Shown here piece after piece: positions 1 through 11,836 of a stretch of DNA of 64,000 nt. Position 1 is the first letter of the stretch; every line of letters starts with the position of its first letter. A program made the position numbers and the translations under genes. The notes beneath the pieces were generated by a model. That model made no database searches. It saw nothing but the letters and a program-made list of their open reading frames with translations, and was not told the origin of the DNA. Origin of the DNA: Xylocopa sonorina (lineage: Eukaryota; Arthropoda; Insecta; Hymenoptera; Apidae); NCBI RefSeq assembly GCF_050948175.1, contig NW_027490475.1, positions 124,001-188,000 of the forward strand, read 5' to 3'.

Positions 1-78
1 TGCATGATAGGATATAATATTCATTGTAAAGTGTTATGTATACCTCGTATTCTCATCAGAAGAATGTAAATGCGACTC

Positions 79-92
79 TTCCTTGCAAGGAA
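79..92. other. Dyad 1: perfect palindrome TTCCTTGCAAGGAA (example)
   Basis: This site corresponds to monomer positions 83-96. The 14-bp palindrome is perfect in monomers with 'caagg' and one base pair short of perfect in the commoner 'ctagg' monomers. It recurs throughout the array. A role as a protein-binding or cruciform-prone site is only inferred. Confidence 0.8.
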
Positions 93-109
93 ATAGCGCT
101 TGCAGATGT

Positions 110-122
110 CTACGTATCGTAG
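110..122. other. Dyad 2: inverted repeat CTACG-TAT-CGTAG (example)
   Basis: Monomer positions 114-126. Five-base arms flank a 3-base spacer. Recurrent variants break one arm: 'ctaggtatcg', 'ctacctatcg', 'tatcgaag', 'tatctttcg' and the inserted base of 'tatcgttag'. Confidence 0.8.
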
Positions 123-323
123 CAATAGATTTCTAATGCTTCCTAAAACTCGATATCGCATCACATTTCTATGTTTCATGGTAAGATATATTATGATTTG
201 CGAAGTGTTATGTATTCCTCGTCTACACTTCAAATGAATGTAAATGCGACACTTCCTTGCTAGGAAATAGCGTTTGCAGATGTCTACGTATCGTAGCAAT
301 AGATTTCTAATGCTTCTTAAAAC

Positions 324-333
324 GCGATATCGC
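324..333. other. Dyad 3: palindrome GCGATATCGC with EcoRV site (example)
   Basis: Monomer positions 154-163. It is a perfect 10-bp palindrome in the 'aaaacgcgatatcgcatc' monomers. In 'aaaacgagatatcgcatctc' monomers a different inverted repeat, GAGAT/ATCTC, appears at the same place. Confidence 0.8.
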
Positions 334-518
334 ATCACAATTCTATGTTTCATGGTAAGATATAATATGATTTGCGAAGTGTTATGTATTCCTCGTCTAC
401 ACTTCAACTGAATGTAAATGCGACACTTCCTTGCTAGGATATAGCGTCTGCAGATGTCTACGTATCGTAGGGATAGAGTTCTAATGCTTCTTAAAACGTG
501 ATATAGTATCTCATTTCT

Positions 519-692
519 ATGTTTCATGATAAGGAATAATATTCTTTGCGAAGTGTTATATAAACCTCGCATTCACTTCAAAAGTATGTAAATGCGACAC
601 TTCCTTGCAAGAAACTGGCATTTGCAGATGTTTACGTATCGTAGGGATAGAGTTCTAATGCTTCTTAAAACGCGATATCGCATCTCATTTCT
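519..692. repeat. Divergent monomer, 'caagaaactgg' class, copy 1
   Basis: Compared with the consensus this monomer has 'ggaataatattc', 'tataaacctcgcattc', 'aaaagtatg' and 'caagaaactggcatttg' in place of the usual 'ggaaatagcg' region. The class occurs four times, in two pairs each 696 bp apart. Confidence 0.85.
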
Positions 693-1214
693 ATGTTGCA
701 TGACGGGATATAATATTCATGGTAAAGTGTTATGTATTCCTCGTCTACACTTCAACTGAATGTAAATGCGACACTTCCTTGCTAGGAAATAGCGTCTGCA
801 GATGTCTAGGTATCGTAGGGATAGAGTTCTAATGCTTCTTAAAACGTGATATCGTATCTCATTTCTATGTTTCATGATAAGATATAATATTCATTGCGAA
901 GTGTTATGTATTCCTCGTCTACACTTCAAATGAATGTAAATGCGACACTTCCTTGCTAGGAAATAGCGTTTGCAGATGTCTACGTATCGTAGCAATAGAT
1001 TTCTAATGCTTCTTAAAACGCGATATCGCATCACAATTCTATGTTTCATGGTAAGATATAATATGATTTGCGAAGTGTTATGTATTCCTCGTCTACACTT
1101 CAACTGAATGTAAATGCGACACTTCCTTGCTAGGATATAGCGTCTGCAGATGTCTACGTATCGTAGGGATAGAGTTCTAATGCTTCTTAAAACGTGATAT
1201 AGTATCTCATTTCT

Positions 1215-1388
1215 ATGTTTCATGATAAGGAATAATATTCATCGCGAAGTGTTATATAAACCTCGCATTCACTTCAAAAGTATGTAAATGCGACACTTCC
1301 TTGCAAGAAACTGGCATTTGCAGATGTCTACGTATCGTAGGGATAGAGTTCTAATGCTTCTTAAAACGTGATATCGTATCTCATTTCT
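1215..1388. repeat. Divergent monomer, 'caagaaactgg' class, copy 2
   Basis: Same class, exactly four monomers (696 bp) after copy 1. It has 'attcatcgcg' where copy 1 has 'attctttgcg'. Confidence 0.85.
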
Positions 1389-1401
1389 ATGTTTCATGGT
1401 A

Positions 1402-2139
1402 AGATACAATATGATTGGCGAAGTGTTATGTATTCCTCGCCTACACTTCAAATGAATGTGAATGCGACACTTCCTTGCTAGGAAATAGAGTTTGCAGATG
1501 TCTACGTATCGTAGCAATAGAGTTCTAATGCTTCTTAAAACGTGATACCGCATCTCACTTCTATGTTGCATGATGAGATGTAATATTCATTGCGATGTGT
1601 TATGTATTCCTCGCCTACACTTCAAATGAATGTAAATACGACACTTCCTTGCTAGGAAATAGCGTTTGCAGATGTCTACGTATCATAGCAATGGAGTTCT
1701 AATGCTTCTTAGAACGCGATATCGCATCTCAATTCTATGTTTCATGGTAAGATATAATATGATCTGCGAAGTGTCATGTACTCCTCGTCTACACATCAAC
1801 TGAATGTAAATGCGACACTTCCTTGCTAGGAAATAGCGTCTGCAGATGTCTAGGTATCGTAGCAATAGTGTTCTAATGCTTCTTAAAACGCGATATCGCA
1901 TCTCATTTCTATGTTTCATGGTAAGATATAATATGATTTGCGAAGTGTTATGTATTCCTCGTCTACACTTCAAATGAATGTAAATGCGACACTTCCTTGC
2001 TAGGAAATAGCGTTTGCAGATGTCTACGTATCGTAGCAATAGATTTCTAACGCTTCTTAAAACGCGATATCGCATCACAATTCTATGTTTCATGGTAAGA
2101 TATAATATGATTTGCGAAGTGTTATGTATTCCTCGTCTA
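1402..2139. repeat. Left copy of an 8-monomer higher-order repeat
   Basis: About 740 bp match 2791-3528 at an offset of 1,389 bp, which is 8 monomers less the 3-bp deletion at about 2266. Shared rare variants include 'gattggcgaagtg', 'gataccgcatctcac', 'atgatgagatgtaat' and 'cacatcaactgaatg'. Ends are approximate. Confidence 0.8.
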
Positions 2140-2790
2140 CGATTCAAATGGGTGTAAATGCGACACTTTCTTGCTAGGAAATAGCGTTTGCAGATGTCTA
2201 CGTATCGCAGCAATAGAGTTCTAATGCTGCTTAAAACGCGATATCGCATCTCATTTCTATGTTGCATAGGATATAATATTCATTGTAAAGTGTTATGTAT
2301 ACCTCGTATTCTCTTCAGAAGAATGTAAATGCGACTCTTCCTTGCAAGGAAATAGCGTTTGCAGATGTCTACGTATCATAGCAATAGAGTTCTTATGCTT
2401 CTTAAAACGCGTTATTGCATCTCATTTCTATGTTTCATGGTAAGATATAATATGATTTGCGAAGTGTTATGTATTTCTCGTCTACACTTTAAATGAATGT
2501 GAATGCGACACTTCCACGCTAGGAAATAGCGTTTGCAGATGTTTACGTATCGTAGCAATAGAGTTCTAATGCTTCGTAAAACGCGATATCGCATCTCATT
2601 TCTATGTTTCATGGTAAGATATATTATGACTTGCGAAGTGTTATGTACTCCTCGTCTACACTTCAAATGAATGTAAATGCGACACTTCCTTGCTAGGAAA
2701 TAGCGTTTGCAGATGTCTACGTATCGTAGGGATTGAGTTCTAATGCCTCTTAAAACGCGATATCGCATCTCATTTCTATGTTTCATGATA

Positions 2791-3528
2791 AGATACAATA
2801 TGATTGGCGAAGTGTTATGTATTCCTCGCCTACACTTCAAATGAATGTGAATGCGACACTTCCTTGCTAGGAAATAGAGTTTGCAGATGTCTACGTATCG
2901 TAGCAATAGAGTTCTAATGCTTCTTAAAACGTGATACCGCATCTCACTTCTATGTTGCATGATGAGATGTAATATTCATTGCGATGTGTTATGTATTCCT
3001 CGCCTACACTTCAAATGAATGTAAATGCGACACTTCCTTGCTAGGAAATAGCGTTTGCAGATGTCTACGTATCATAGCAATGGAGTTCTAATGCTTCTTA
3101 GAACGCGATATCGCATCTCAATTCTATGTTTCATGGTAAGATATAATATGATCTGCGAAGTGTCATGTACTCCTCGTCTACACATCAACTGAATGTAAAT
3201 GCGACACTTCCTTGCTAGGAAATAGCGTCTGCAGATGTCTAGGTATCGTAGCAATAGTGTTCTAATGCTTCTTAAAACGCGATATCGCATCTCATTTCTA
3301 TGTTTCATGGTAAGATATAATATGATTTGCGAAGTGTTATGTATTCCTCGTCTACACTTCAAATGAATGTAAATGCGACACTTCCTTGCTAGGAAATAGC
3401 GTTTGCAGATGTCTACGTATCGTAGCAATAGATTTCTAACGCTTCTTAAAACGCGATATCGCATCACAATTCTATGTTTCATGGTAAGATATAATATGAT
3501 TTGCGAAGTGTTATGTATTCCTCGTCTA
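2791..3528. repeat. Right copy of the 8-monomer higher-order repeat
   Basis: Partner of 1402-2139, with the same series of rare variants in the same order. The flanks differ, so only about four monomers of the eight-monomer period are actually shared. Confidence 0.8.
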
Positions 3529-3652
3529 CGATTCAAATGAATGTAAATGCGACACTTCCTTGCTAGGAAATAGCGTTTGCAGATGTTTTGCGTATCGTAA
3601 GGATAGAGTTCTAATGCTTCCTAAAACGCGATATCGCATCTCATTTCTATAT

Positions 3653-4112
3653 TGCATGATAGGATATAATATTCATTGTAAAGTGTTATGTATACCTCGT
3701 ATTCTCATCAGAAGAATGTAAATGCGACTCTTCCTTGCAAGGAAATAGCGCTTGCAGATGTCTACGTATCGTAGCAATAGATTTCTAATGCTTCCTAAAA
3801 CTCGATATCGCATCACATTTCTATGTTTCATGGTAAGATATATTATGATTTGCGAAGTGTTATGTATTCCTCGTCTACACTTCAAATGAATGTAAATGCG
3901 ACACTTCCTTGCTAGGAAATAGCGTTTGCAGATGTCTACGTATCGTAGCAATAGATTTCTAATGCTTCTTAAAACGCGATATCGCATCACAATTCTATGT
4001 TTCATGGTAAGATATAATATGATTTGCGAAGTGTTATGTATTCCTCGTCTACACTTCAACTGAATGTAAATGCGACACTTCCTTGCTAGGATATAGCGTC
4101 TGCAGATGTCTA
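3653..4112. repeat. Right copy of the 21-monomer-spaced duplication
   Basis: This segment matches 1-460 with no difference found in the lines compared. After 4112 the sequence continues as a different monomer order, so the boundary is a recombination junction inside a monomer, at the dyad around monomer position 117. Confidence 0.85.
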
Positions 4113-5121
4113 GGTATCGTAGCAATAGTGTTCTAATGCTTCTTAAAACGCGATATCGCATCTCATTTCTATGTTTCATGGTAAGATATAATATGATTTG
4201 CGAAGTGTTATGTATTCCTCCTCTACACTTCAAATGAATGTAAATGCGACACTTCCTTGCTAGGAAATAGCGTTTGCAGATGTCTACGTATCGTAGGGAT
4301 AGAGTTCTAATGCTTCTTAAAACGTGATATCGTATCTCATTTCTATGTTTCATGGTAAGATACAATATGATTGGCGAAGTGTTATGTATTCCTCGCCTAC
4401 ACTTCAAATGAATGTGAATGCGACACTTCCTTGCTAGGAAATAGCGATTGCAGATGTCTACGTATCGTAGCAATGGAGTTCTAATGCTTCTTAAAACGTG
4501 ATACCGCATCTCACTTCTATGTTGCATGATGAGATGTAATATTCATTGCGATGTGTTATGTATTCCTCGTCTACACTACAAATGAATGTAAATGCGACAC
4601 TTCCTTGCTAGGAAATAGCGTTTGCAGATGTCTACGTATCGTAGGGATAGAGTTCCAATGCGTCTTGAATCGAGATATCGCATCTCATATCTATGTTTCA
4701 TGATAAGATTTAATTTCATTGCGAAGTGTTATGCATTCCTCGTCTACGATTCAAATGAATGTAAATGCGACACTTCCATGCTAGGAAATAGCGTTTGCAG
4801 ATGTTTACGTATCGCAAGGATAGAGTTCTAATGCTTCTTAAAACGCGATATCGCATCTCATTTCTATGTTGCATGATAGGATATAATATTCATTGTAAAG
4901 TGTTATGTATACCTCGTATTCTCATTAAAAGAATGTAAATGCGACTCTTCCTTGCAAGGAAATAGCGCTTGCAGATATCTACGTATCGTAGCAATAGAGT
5001 TCTAATGCTGCTTAAAACGCGATATCGCATCTCATTTCTATGTTGCATGATAGGATATAATATTCATTGCGAAGTGTTCTGCATTCCTCGTCTACGATTC
5101 AAATGAATGTAAATGCGACAC

Positions 5122-5135
5122 TTCCTAGCTAGGAA
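5122..5135. other. Perfect 14-bp palindrome, TTCCTAGCTAGGAA variant
   Basis: Most monomers read TTCCTTGCTAGGAA or TTCCTTGCAAGGAA at this site. This copy has a different change but is again a perfect palindrome, so it restores the symmetry with other bases. Confidence 0.85.
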
Positions 5136-5213
5136 ATAGCGTTTGCAGATGTTTACGTATCGTAGAGATAGAGTTCTAATGCTTCTTAAAACGCGATATC
5201 GCATCTCATTTCT

Positions 5214-5333
5214 ACACTTCAAACGAATGTAAATGCGACACTTCCTTGCAAGGAAATAGCATTTGCAGATGTCTACGTATCGTAAGGATAGAGTTCTAAT
5301 GCTTCTTAAAACGTGATATCGTATCTCATTTCT
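5214..5333. repeat. Shortened 120-bp monomer (54-bp internal deletion)
   Basis: At 5213/5214 the sequence passes from 'catttct' straight to 'acacttcaaacg', so the first 54 bases of the monomer are missing. The bases 'tct' occur at both edges of the missing segment in full monomers, so a 3-bp microhomology could have guided the deletion. The loss is 18 codons, which leaves the minus-strand frame in phase. It is the only large internal deletion I found in the window. Confidence 0.92.
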
Positions 5334-5507
5334 ATGTTTCATGATAAGGAATAATATTCATTGCGAAGTGTTATATAAACCTCGCATTCACTTCAAAAGT
5401 ATGTAAATGCGACATTTCCTTGCAAGAAACTGGCATTTGCAGATGTTTACGTATCGTAGGGATAGAGTTCTAATGCTTCTTAAAACGCGATATCGCATCT
5501 CATTTCT
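5334..5507. repeat. Divergent monomer, 'caagaaactgg' class, copy 3
   Basis: Same class, lying directly after the shortened 120-bp monomer. Its distance from copy 2 (4,119 bp) is 24 monomers less 57 bp, which equals the sum of the four indels located in between (-3, +1, -1, -54). Confidence 0.85.
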
Positions 5508-6029
5508 ATGTTGCATGACGGGATATAATATTCATGGTAAAGTGTTATGTATTCCTCGTCTACACTTCAACTGAATGTAAATGCGACACTTCCTTGCTAG
5601 GAAATAGCGTCTGCAGATGTCTAGGTGTCGTAGCAATAGTGTTCTAATGCTTCTTAAAACGCGATATCGCATCTCATTTCTATGTTTCATGGTAAGATAT
5701 AATATGATTTGCGAAGTGTTACGTATTCCTCGTCTACACTTCAAATGAATGTAAATGCGACACTTCCTTGCTAGGAAATAGCGTTTGCAGATGTCTACGT
5801 ATCGTAGGGATAGAGTTCTAATGTTTCCTAAAACGTGATATCGTATCTCATTTCTATGTTTCATGGTAAGATACAATATGATTGGCGAAGTGTTATGTAT
5901 TCCTCGCCTACACTTCAAATGAATGTAAATGCGACACTTCCTTGCTAGGAAATAGCGTTTGCAGATGTCTACGTATCGTAGGGATTGAGTTCTAATGCCT
6001 CTTAAAACGCGATATCGCATCTCATTTCT

Positions 6030-6203
6030 ATGTTTCATGATAAGGAATAATATTCATTGCGAAGTGTTATATAAACCTCGCATTCACTTCAAAAGTATGT
6101 AAATGCGACACTTCCTTGCAAGAAACTGGCATTTGCAGATGTTTACGTATCGTAGGGATAGAGTTCTAATGCTTCTGAAAACGCAATATCGCATCTCATT
6201 TCT
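6030..6203. repeat. Divergent monomer, 'caagaaactgg' class, copy 4
   Basis: Same class, 696 bp after copy 3. The repeated 4-monomer spacing of copies 1-2 and 3-4 shows a 4-monomer higher-order unit that was itself duplicated. Confidence 0.85.
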
Positions 6204-7421
6204 ATGTTGCATGACGGGATATAATATTCATGGTAAAGTGTTATGTATTCCTCGTCTACACTTCAAATGAATGTAAATGCGACACTTCCTTGCTAGGAAA
6301 TAGCGTTTGCAGATGTCTACGTATCGTAGGGATAGAGTTCTAATGCTTCTTAAAACGCGATATCGCATCTCATTTCTATGTTGCATGATGGGATATAATA
6401 TTCATGGTAAAGTGTTATGCATTCCTCGTCTACACTTCAAATGAATGTAAATGCGACACTTCCTTGCAAGGAAATAGCGTTTGCAGATGTCTACGTATCA
6501 ATGCAATGGAGATCAAATGCTTCTTAGAACGAGATATTGCATCTCATATCTATGTTTCATGATAAGATATAATATTCATTGCGAAGTATTATGCATTCCT
6601 CGTCTACGATTCAAATGAATGTAAATGCGACACTTACTTGCAAGGAAATAGCGTTTGCAGATGTCTACCTATCGTAGCAATAGAGTTCTAATGCTTCTTA
6701 AAACGCGATATCGCATCTCATTTCTATGTTTCATGGTAAGATATGATATAATCTGCGAAGTATCATGTATTCCTCGTCTACAATTCAAATGAATGCAAAT
6801 GCGACACTTCCTTGCTAGGAAATAGCGTCTGCAGATGTCTAGGTATCGTAGCAATAGAGTTCTAATGCTTCTTAAAACGCGATATCGCATCTCACTTCTA
6901 TGTTTCAAGGTAAGATATAATATGATTTGCGAAGTGTTATGTGCCCCTCGTCTACACTTCAAATGAATGTAAATGCGACACTTCCTTGCAAGGAAATAGC
7001 GTTTGCAGATGTCTACGTATCGTAGCAATAGAGTTCTTATGATTCTTAAAACGCGATATCGCATTTCATTTCTATGATTCATGGTAAGATATAATATGAT
7101 TTGCGAAGTATCATGTATTCCTCGTCTACACTTCAAATGAATGTAAATGCGACACTTCCTTGCTAGGAAATAGCGTCTGCAGATGTCTACGTATCGTAGC
7201 AATAGAGTTCTTATGATTCTTAAAACGCGACATCGCATCTCATTTCTATGTTTCATGGTAAGATATAATATGATATGCGAAGTGTTATGTATTCCTCGTC
7301 TACACTTCAAATGAATGTAAATGCGACACTTCCTTGCTAGGATATAGCGTTTGCAGATGTCTACGAAGCGAAGCAATAGAGTTGAAATGCTTCTTAAAAC
7401 GAGATATCGCATCTCATTACT

Positions 7422-7595
7422 ATGTTGCATGATGAGATATAATATTCATTGCGATGTGTCATGTATTCCTCCTTTACGCTTCAAATGAATGTAAATGCGA
7501 CATATCTTTGATAGGAGATATCGATTGCAGATTTCTACGTATCGTATGGATGGAGTTCTAATGCTTCTTAAAACGAGATATCGCGTCTCATTTCT
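7422..7595. repeat. Outlier monomer class 'cctcctttacgc', copy 1
   Basis: This monomer differs from the consensus along its length: 'gatgagatataatattcat', 'gcgatgtgtcatg', 'cctcctttacgcttc', 'catatctttgataggagata', 'cgtatggatgg' and 'gcgtctcatttc'. It has neither the usual 'ttccttgc' nor dyad 1. It is one of five such copies, all in block B. Confidence 0.88.
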
Positions 7596-8987
7596 ATGTG
7601 TCATGATAAGGTATAATATTCATTGCGAAGTGTTATGTATTCCTCGTCTGCACTTCAAATGAATGCGAATGCGACACTTCCGCGTTAGGATATAGCGCTT
7701 GCAGATGTCTACGTATCGTAGCAATAGATTTCTAATGCTTCTTAAAACGCGATATCGCATCTCATTTCTATGTTTCATGGTAAGATATAATATGATTTGC
7801 GAAGTGTTATGTATTCCTCGTCTACACTTCAAATGAATGTGAATGCGACACTTCCTCGTTAGGAAATAGCGTTTGCAGATGTCTACGTATCGTAGCAATA
7901 GATTTCTAATGCTTCTTAAAACGCGATATCGCATCTCATTTCTATGTTTCATGGTAAGATGTAATATGATTTGCGAAGTGTCATGTATTCCTCGCCTACA
8001 CTTCAAATGAAGGTAAATGCGACACTACCTTGCTAGGAAAAAGCGTCTGCAGTTGTTTAGGTATCGTAACAATAGAGTTCTAATGCTTCTTAAAACGGGA
8101 TATCGCATCTCATTTCTATGTTTCATGGTAAGATATAATATGATTTGCGAAGTGTTCTGTATTCTTCGTCTACACTTCAAGTGAATGTAAATGCGACTCT
8201 TCCTTGCAAGGAAATAGCGTTTGCAGATGTCTACGTATCGTAGCAATAGAGTTCTAATGCTTCTTAAAACGCGATATCGCTTCTCAATACTGTGCTGCAT
8301 GATAAGATATAATATTCATTGTAAAGTGTTATGTATACCTCGTATTCACTTCAGAAGAATGTAAATGCGACACTTCCTTGCAAGGAAATAGCGTTTGCAG
8401 ATGTCTACGAATCGAAGCAATAGTGTTCAAATGCCTCTTAAAACGAGATATCGCATCTCATGTCTATGTTTCATGATAAGATATAATATTCATTGCGAAG
8501 TGTTATGCATTCCTCGTCTACGATTCAAATGAATGTAAATGCGACACTTCCTTGCTAGGAAATAGCGTTTGCAGATGTCTAAGTATCGTAGGGATGGAGT
8601 TCTAATGCTTCTTCAAACGTGATATCGCATCTCATTTCTATGTTTCATGATAAGATGTAATATTCACTGCGAAGTGTTATGTATTCCTCGTCTACACTTC
8701 AAATGAATGTGAATGCAACACTTCCTCGCTAGGAAATAGCGTTTGCAGATGTCTACGTATCGTAGCAATAGAGTTCTTATGATTCTTGAAAAGCGATATC
8801 GCATCTCATTTCTATGTTTCATGGAAAGATATAATATGATTTGCGAAGTGTTATGTATTCCTCGTCTACACTTCAAATGAATGTAAATGCCACACTTCCT
8901 TGCAAGGAAATAGCGTTTGCAGATGTCTACGTATCGAAGAAATAGAGTTCAAATGCTTCTTAAAACGAGATATCGCATCTCATTACT

Positions 8988-9161
8988 ATGTTCCATGGTG
9001 AGATATAATATTCATTGCGATGTGTCATGTATTCCTCCTTTACGCTTCAAATGAATGTAAATGCGACACATCTTTGATATGAGATATCGATTGCAGATGT
9101 CTACGTATCGTATGGATGGAATTCTAATGCTTCTTAAAACGAGATATCGCGTCTCATTTCT
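8988..9161. repeat. Outlier monomer class 'cctcctttacgc', copy 2
   Basis: Same class, 1,566 bp (9 monomers) after copy 1. It begins 'atgttccatggtgag' and has 'tctttgatatgaga'. It is two monomers before copy 3 and very like it. Confidence 0.88.
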
Positions 9162-9335
9162 ATGTTTCATGATAAGGTATAATATTCATTGCGAAGTGTC
9201 ATGTAAACCTCGCATTCACTTCAAAAGAATGTAAATGCGACACTTCCTTGCAAGGAAATAGCGTTTGCAGATGTCTACGTATCGCAGCAGTAGAGTTCAA
9301 ATGCTTCTTAAAACGATATATCGCATCTCATTACT

Positions 9336-9509
9336 ATGTTCCATGGTGAGATATAATATTCATTGCGATGTGTCATGTATTCCTCCTTTACGCTTCAAAT
9401 GAATGTAAATGCGACACATCTTTGATATGAGATATCGATTGCAGATGTCTACGTATCGTATGGATGGAATTCTAATGCTTCTTAAAACGAGATATCGCGT
9501 CTCATTTCT
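9336..9509. repeat. Outlier monomer class 'cctcctttacgc', copy 3
   Basis: Same class, 348 bp (2 monomers) after copy 2, sharing 'ttgatatgagatatcg' with it. The pair looks like a local two-monomer duplication. Confidence 0.88.
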
Positions 9510-10619
9510 ATGTGTCATGATAAGGTATAATATTCATTGCGAAGTGTTATGTATTCCTCGTCTACACTTCAAATGAATGTGAATGCGACACTTCCTCGCT
9601 AGGAAATAGCGTTTGCAGTTGTCTACGTATCGTAGCAATAAATTTCTAATGCTTCTTAAAACGCGATATCGCATCTCATTTCTATGTTTCATGGTAAGAT
9701 ATAATATGATTTGCGAAGTGTCATGTATTCCTCGTCTACACTTCAAATAAATGCAAATGCGACACTTCCTTGCATGGAAATAGTTTTTGCAGATGTATAC
9801 GTATCGTAGCAATAGAGTTCTTATGATTCTAGAAACGCGATATCGCATCTCATTTCTATGTTTCATGGTAAGATATAATATGATTTGCGAAGTGTTATCT
9901 ATTCCTCGTCTACACTTCAAATGAATGTAAACGCGACATTTCCTTGCAAGGAAATAGCGTTTGCAGATGTCTACGTATCGAAGAAATAGAGTTCAAATGC
10001 TTCTTAAAACGAGATATTGCATCTCATATCTATGTTTCATGATAAGATATAATATTCATTGCGAAGAGTTATGTATTCCTCGTCTACACTTCAAATGAAT
10101 GTAAATGCGATACTTCCTCGCTAGGAAATAGCGTTTGCAGATGTCTACGTATCATAGCAATAGCTTTCTAATGCTTCTTAAAACGCGATATCGCATCTCA
10201 TTTCTATGTTTCATGGTAAGATATAATATTCATTGCGAAGTGTTATGCATTCCTCGTCTACGAATCAAATGAATGTAAATGCGACACTTCCTTGCAAGGA
10301 AATAGCGTTTGCAGATGTCTACGTATCGTAGCAATAGAGTTCTTATGATACTTAAAACGCGATATCGCATCTCATTTCTATGTTTCATGGTAAGATATAA
10401 TATGATATGCGAAGTGTTATGTATTCCTCGTCTACACTTCAAATGAATGTAAATGCGACACTTCCTTGCTAGGATATAACGTTTGGAGATGTCTACGAAG
10501 CGAAGCAATAGAGTTCAGGTTCTTCATAAAACGAGATATCGCATCCCATTTCTATGTTTCATGATAAGGTATAATATTCATTGCGAAGTGTCATGTAAAC
10601 CTCGCATTCACTTCAAAAG

Positions 10620-11836
10620 AATGTAAATGCGACACTTCCTTGCAAGGAAATAGCGTTTGCAGATGTCTACGTATCGCAGCAATAGAGTTCAAATGCTTCT
10701 TAAAACGACATATCGCATCTCATTACTATGTTCCATGGTGAGATATAATATTCATTGCGATGTGTCATGTATTCCTCCTTCACGCTTCAAATGAATGTAA
10801 ATGCGACACATCTTTGATAGGAGATATCGATTGCAGATGTCTACGTATCCTATGGATGGAGTTCTAATGCTTCTTAAAACGAGATATCGCGTCTCATTTC
10901 TATGTGTCACGATAAGGTATAATATTCATTGCGAAGTGTTATGTATTCCTCGTATACTCTTCAAATGAATGTAAATGCAACACTTCCTTGCTAGGAAATA
11001 GCGTGTGCAGATGTCTAGGTATCGTAGCAATAGTGTTCTAATGCTTCTTAAAACGCGATATCGCATCTCAATTCTATGTTTCATGGTAAGATATAACATG
11101 ATTTGCGAAGTGTTATGTATTCCTCGTCTACACGTCAAATGAATGTAAATGCGACACTTCCTTGCAAGGAAATAGCGTCTGCAGATGTCTACGTATCGTA
11201 GCAATAGATTTCTAGTGCTTCTTAAAACGCGATATCGCATATCATTTCTATGTTTCATGGTATGATATAACATGATTTGAGAAGTGTTATGTATTCCTCG
11301 TCTACACTTCAAATGAATGTGATTGCGATACTTCCTCGCTAGGAAATAGCGTTTGCAGATGTCTACGTATCGTAGCAATAGAGTTCTAATCCTTCTTAAA
11401 ACTAGATATTGCATCTCATATCTATGTTTCATGATAAGATATAATATTCATTGCGGAGTGTTATGCATTCCTCGTCTACGATTCAAATGAATGTAAATGC
11501 GACACTTCCTTGCAAGGAAATAGCGTTTGCAGATGTCTACGTATCGTAGCAATAGAGTTCTTATGATTCTTAAAACGCGATATTGCATCTCATTTCTATG
11601 TTTCATGGTAAGATATAATATGATTTGCGAAGTGTTATGTATTCCTCGTCTACACTTCAAATGAATGTGAATGCGACACTTCCTTGCTAGGAAATAGCGA
11701 TTGCAGATGTCTACGTATCGAAGCAATAGTGTTCAAATGCTTCTAAAAACAAGATATCGCATCTCAATTCTATGTTTCATGATAAGATGTAATATTCATT
11801 GCGAAGTGTTATGTATTCCTCGCCTACACTTCAAAT
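10620..11836. repeat. Left copy of a duplication spaced 2,086 bp
   Basis: About seven monomers match 12706-13922 with scattered single-base differences, such as 'attctatg' against 'attctacg' near the right end. The offset is 12 monomers less 2 bp, explained by the -3 at about 12165 and the +1 at 12587. The left end is approximate; the right end is where this copy reads 'caaatgattgtaaatgtg'. Confidence 0.8.
10728..10901. repeat. Outlier monomer class 'cctcctttacgc', copy 4
   Basis: Same class, 8 monomers after copy 3. It reads 'cctccttcacgc' and 'cgtatcctatgg', two private changes. It lies inside the 2,086-bp-spaced duplication. Confidence 0.88.

Larger units (their letters stand above)
1..460. 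repeat. Left copy of a 21-monomer-spaced duplication
   Basis: The first 460 bases match 3653-4112 at an offset of 3,652 bp, including shared rare variants ('tacctcgtattctcatcag', 'cctaaaactcg', 'ctaggatatag'). The match stops where this copy has 'ctacgtatc' and the other has 'ctaggtatc'. The offset is 21 monomers less 2 bp, explained by the -3 at about 2266 and the +1 at about 3587. The left end is cut by the window edge. Confidence 0.85.
1..7421. repeat. Satellite block A: divergent monomers with short higher-order repeats
   Basis: This block mixes monomers starting 'atgtttcatgg' with ones starting 'atgttgcatga', many with 'gatttctaatgc' or 'tagggatagag' near positions 125-140. Some have 'tacctcgtattctc' at the cctcg site (near 41, 2300, 3693 and 4910). 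Duplications inside it have periods of 696 bp (4 monomers), 1,389 bp (8 monomers less 3 bp) and 3,652 bp (21 monomers less 2 bp). It also holds the only strongly shortened monomer and small indels at about 2266 (-3), 3587 (+1) and 4711 (-1). The right boundary is set at the first 'cctcctttacgc' monomer and is approximate. No gene is seen in it. Confidence 0.75.

Noticed and set aside
79..92. The 14-bp palindrome as a transcription terminator hairpin
   Set aside because: There is no loop, no following T-run and no gene upstream, and it recurs in every monomer.
4622..4831. A 69-codon plus-strand open frame
   Set aside because: It lies within ordinary satellite and arises from local variants and the 1-base deletion near 4711. 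No domain, no homologous context.
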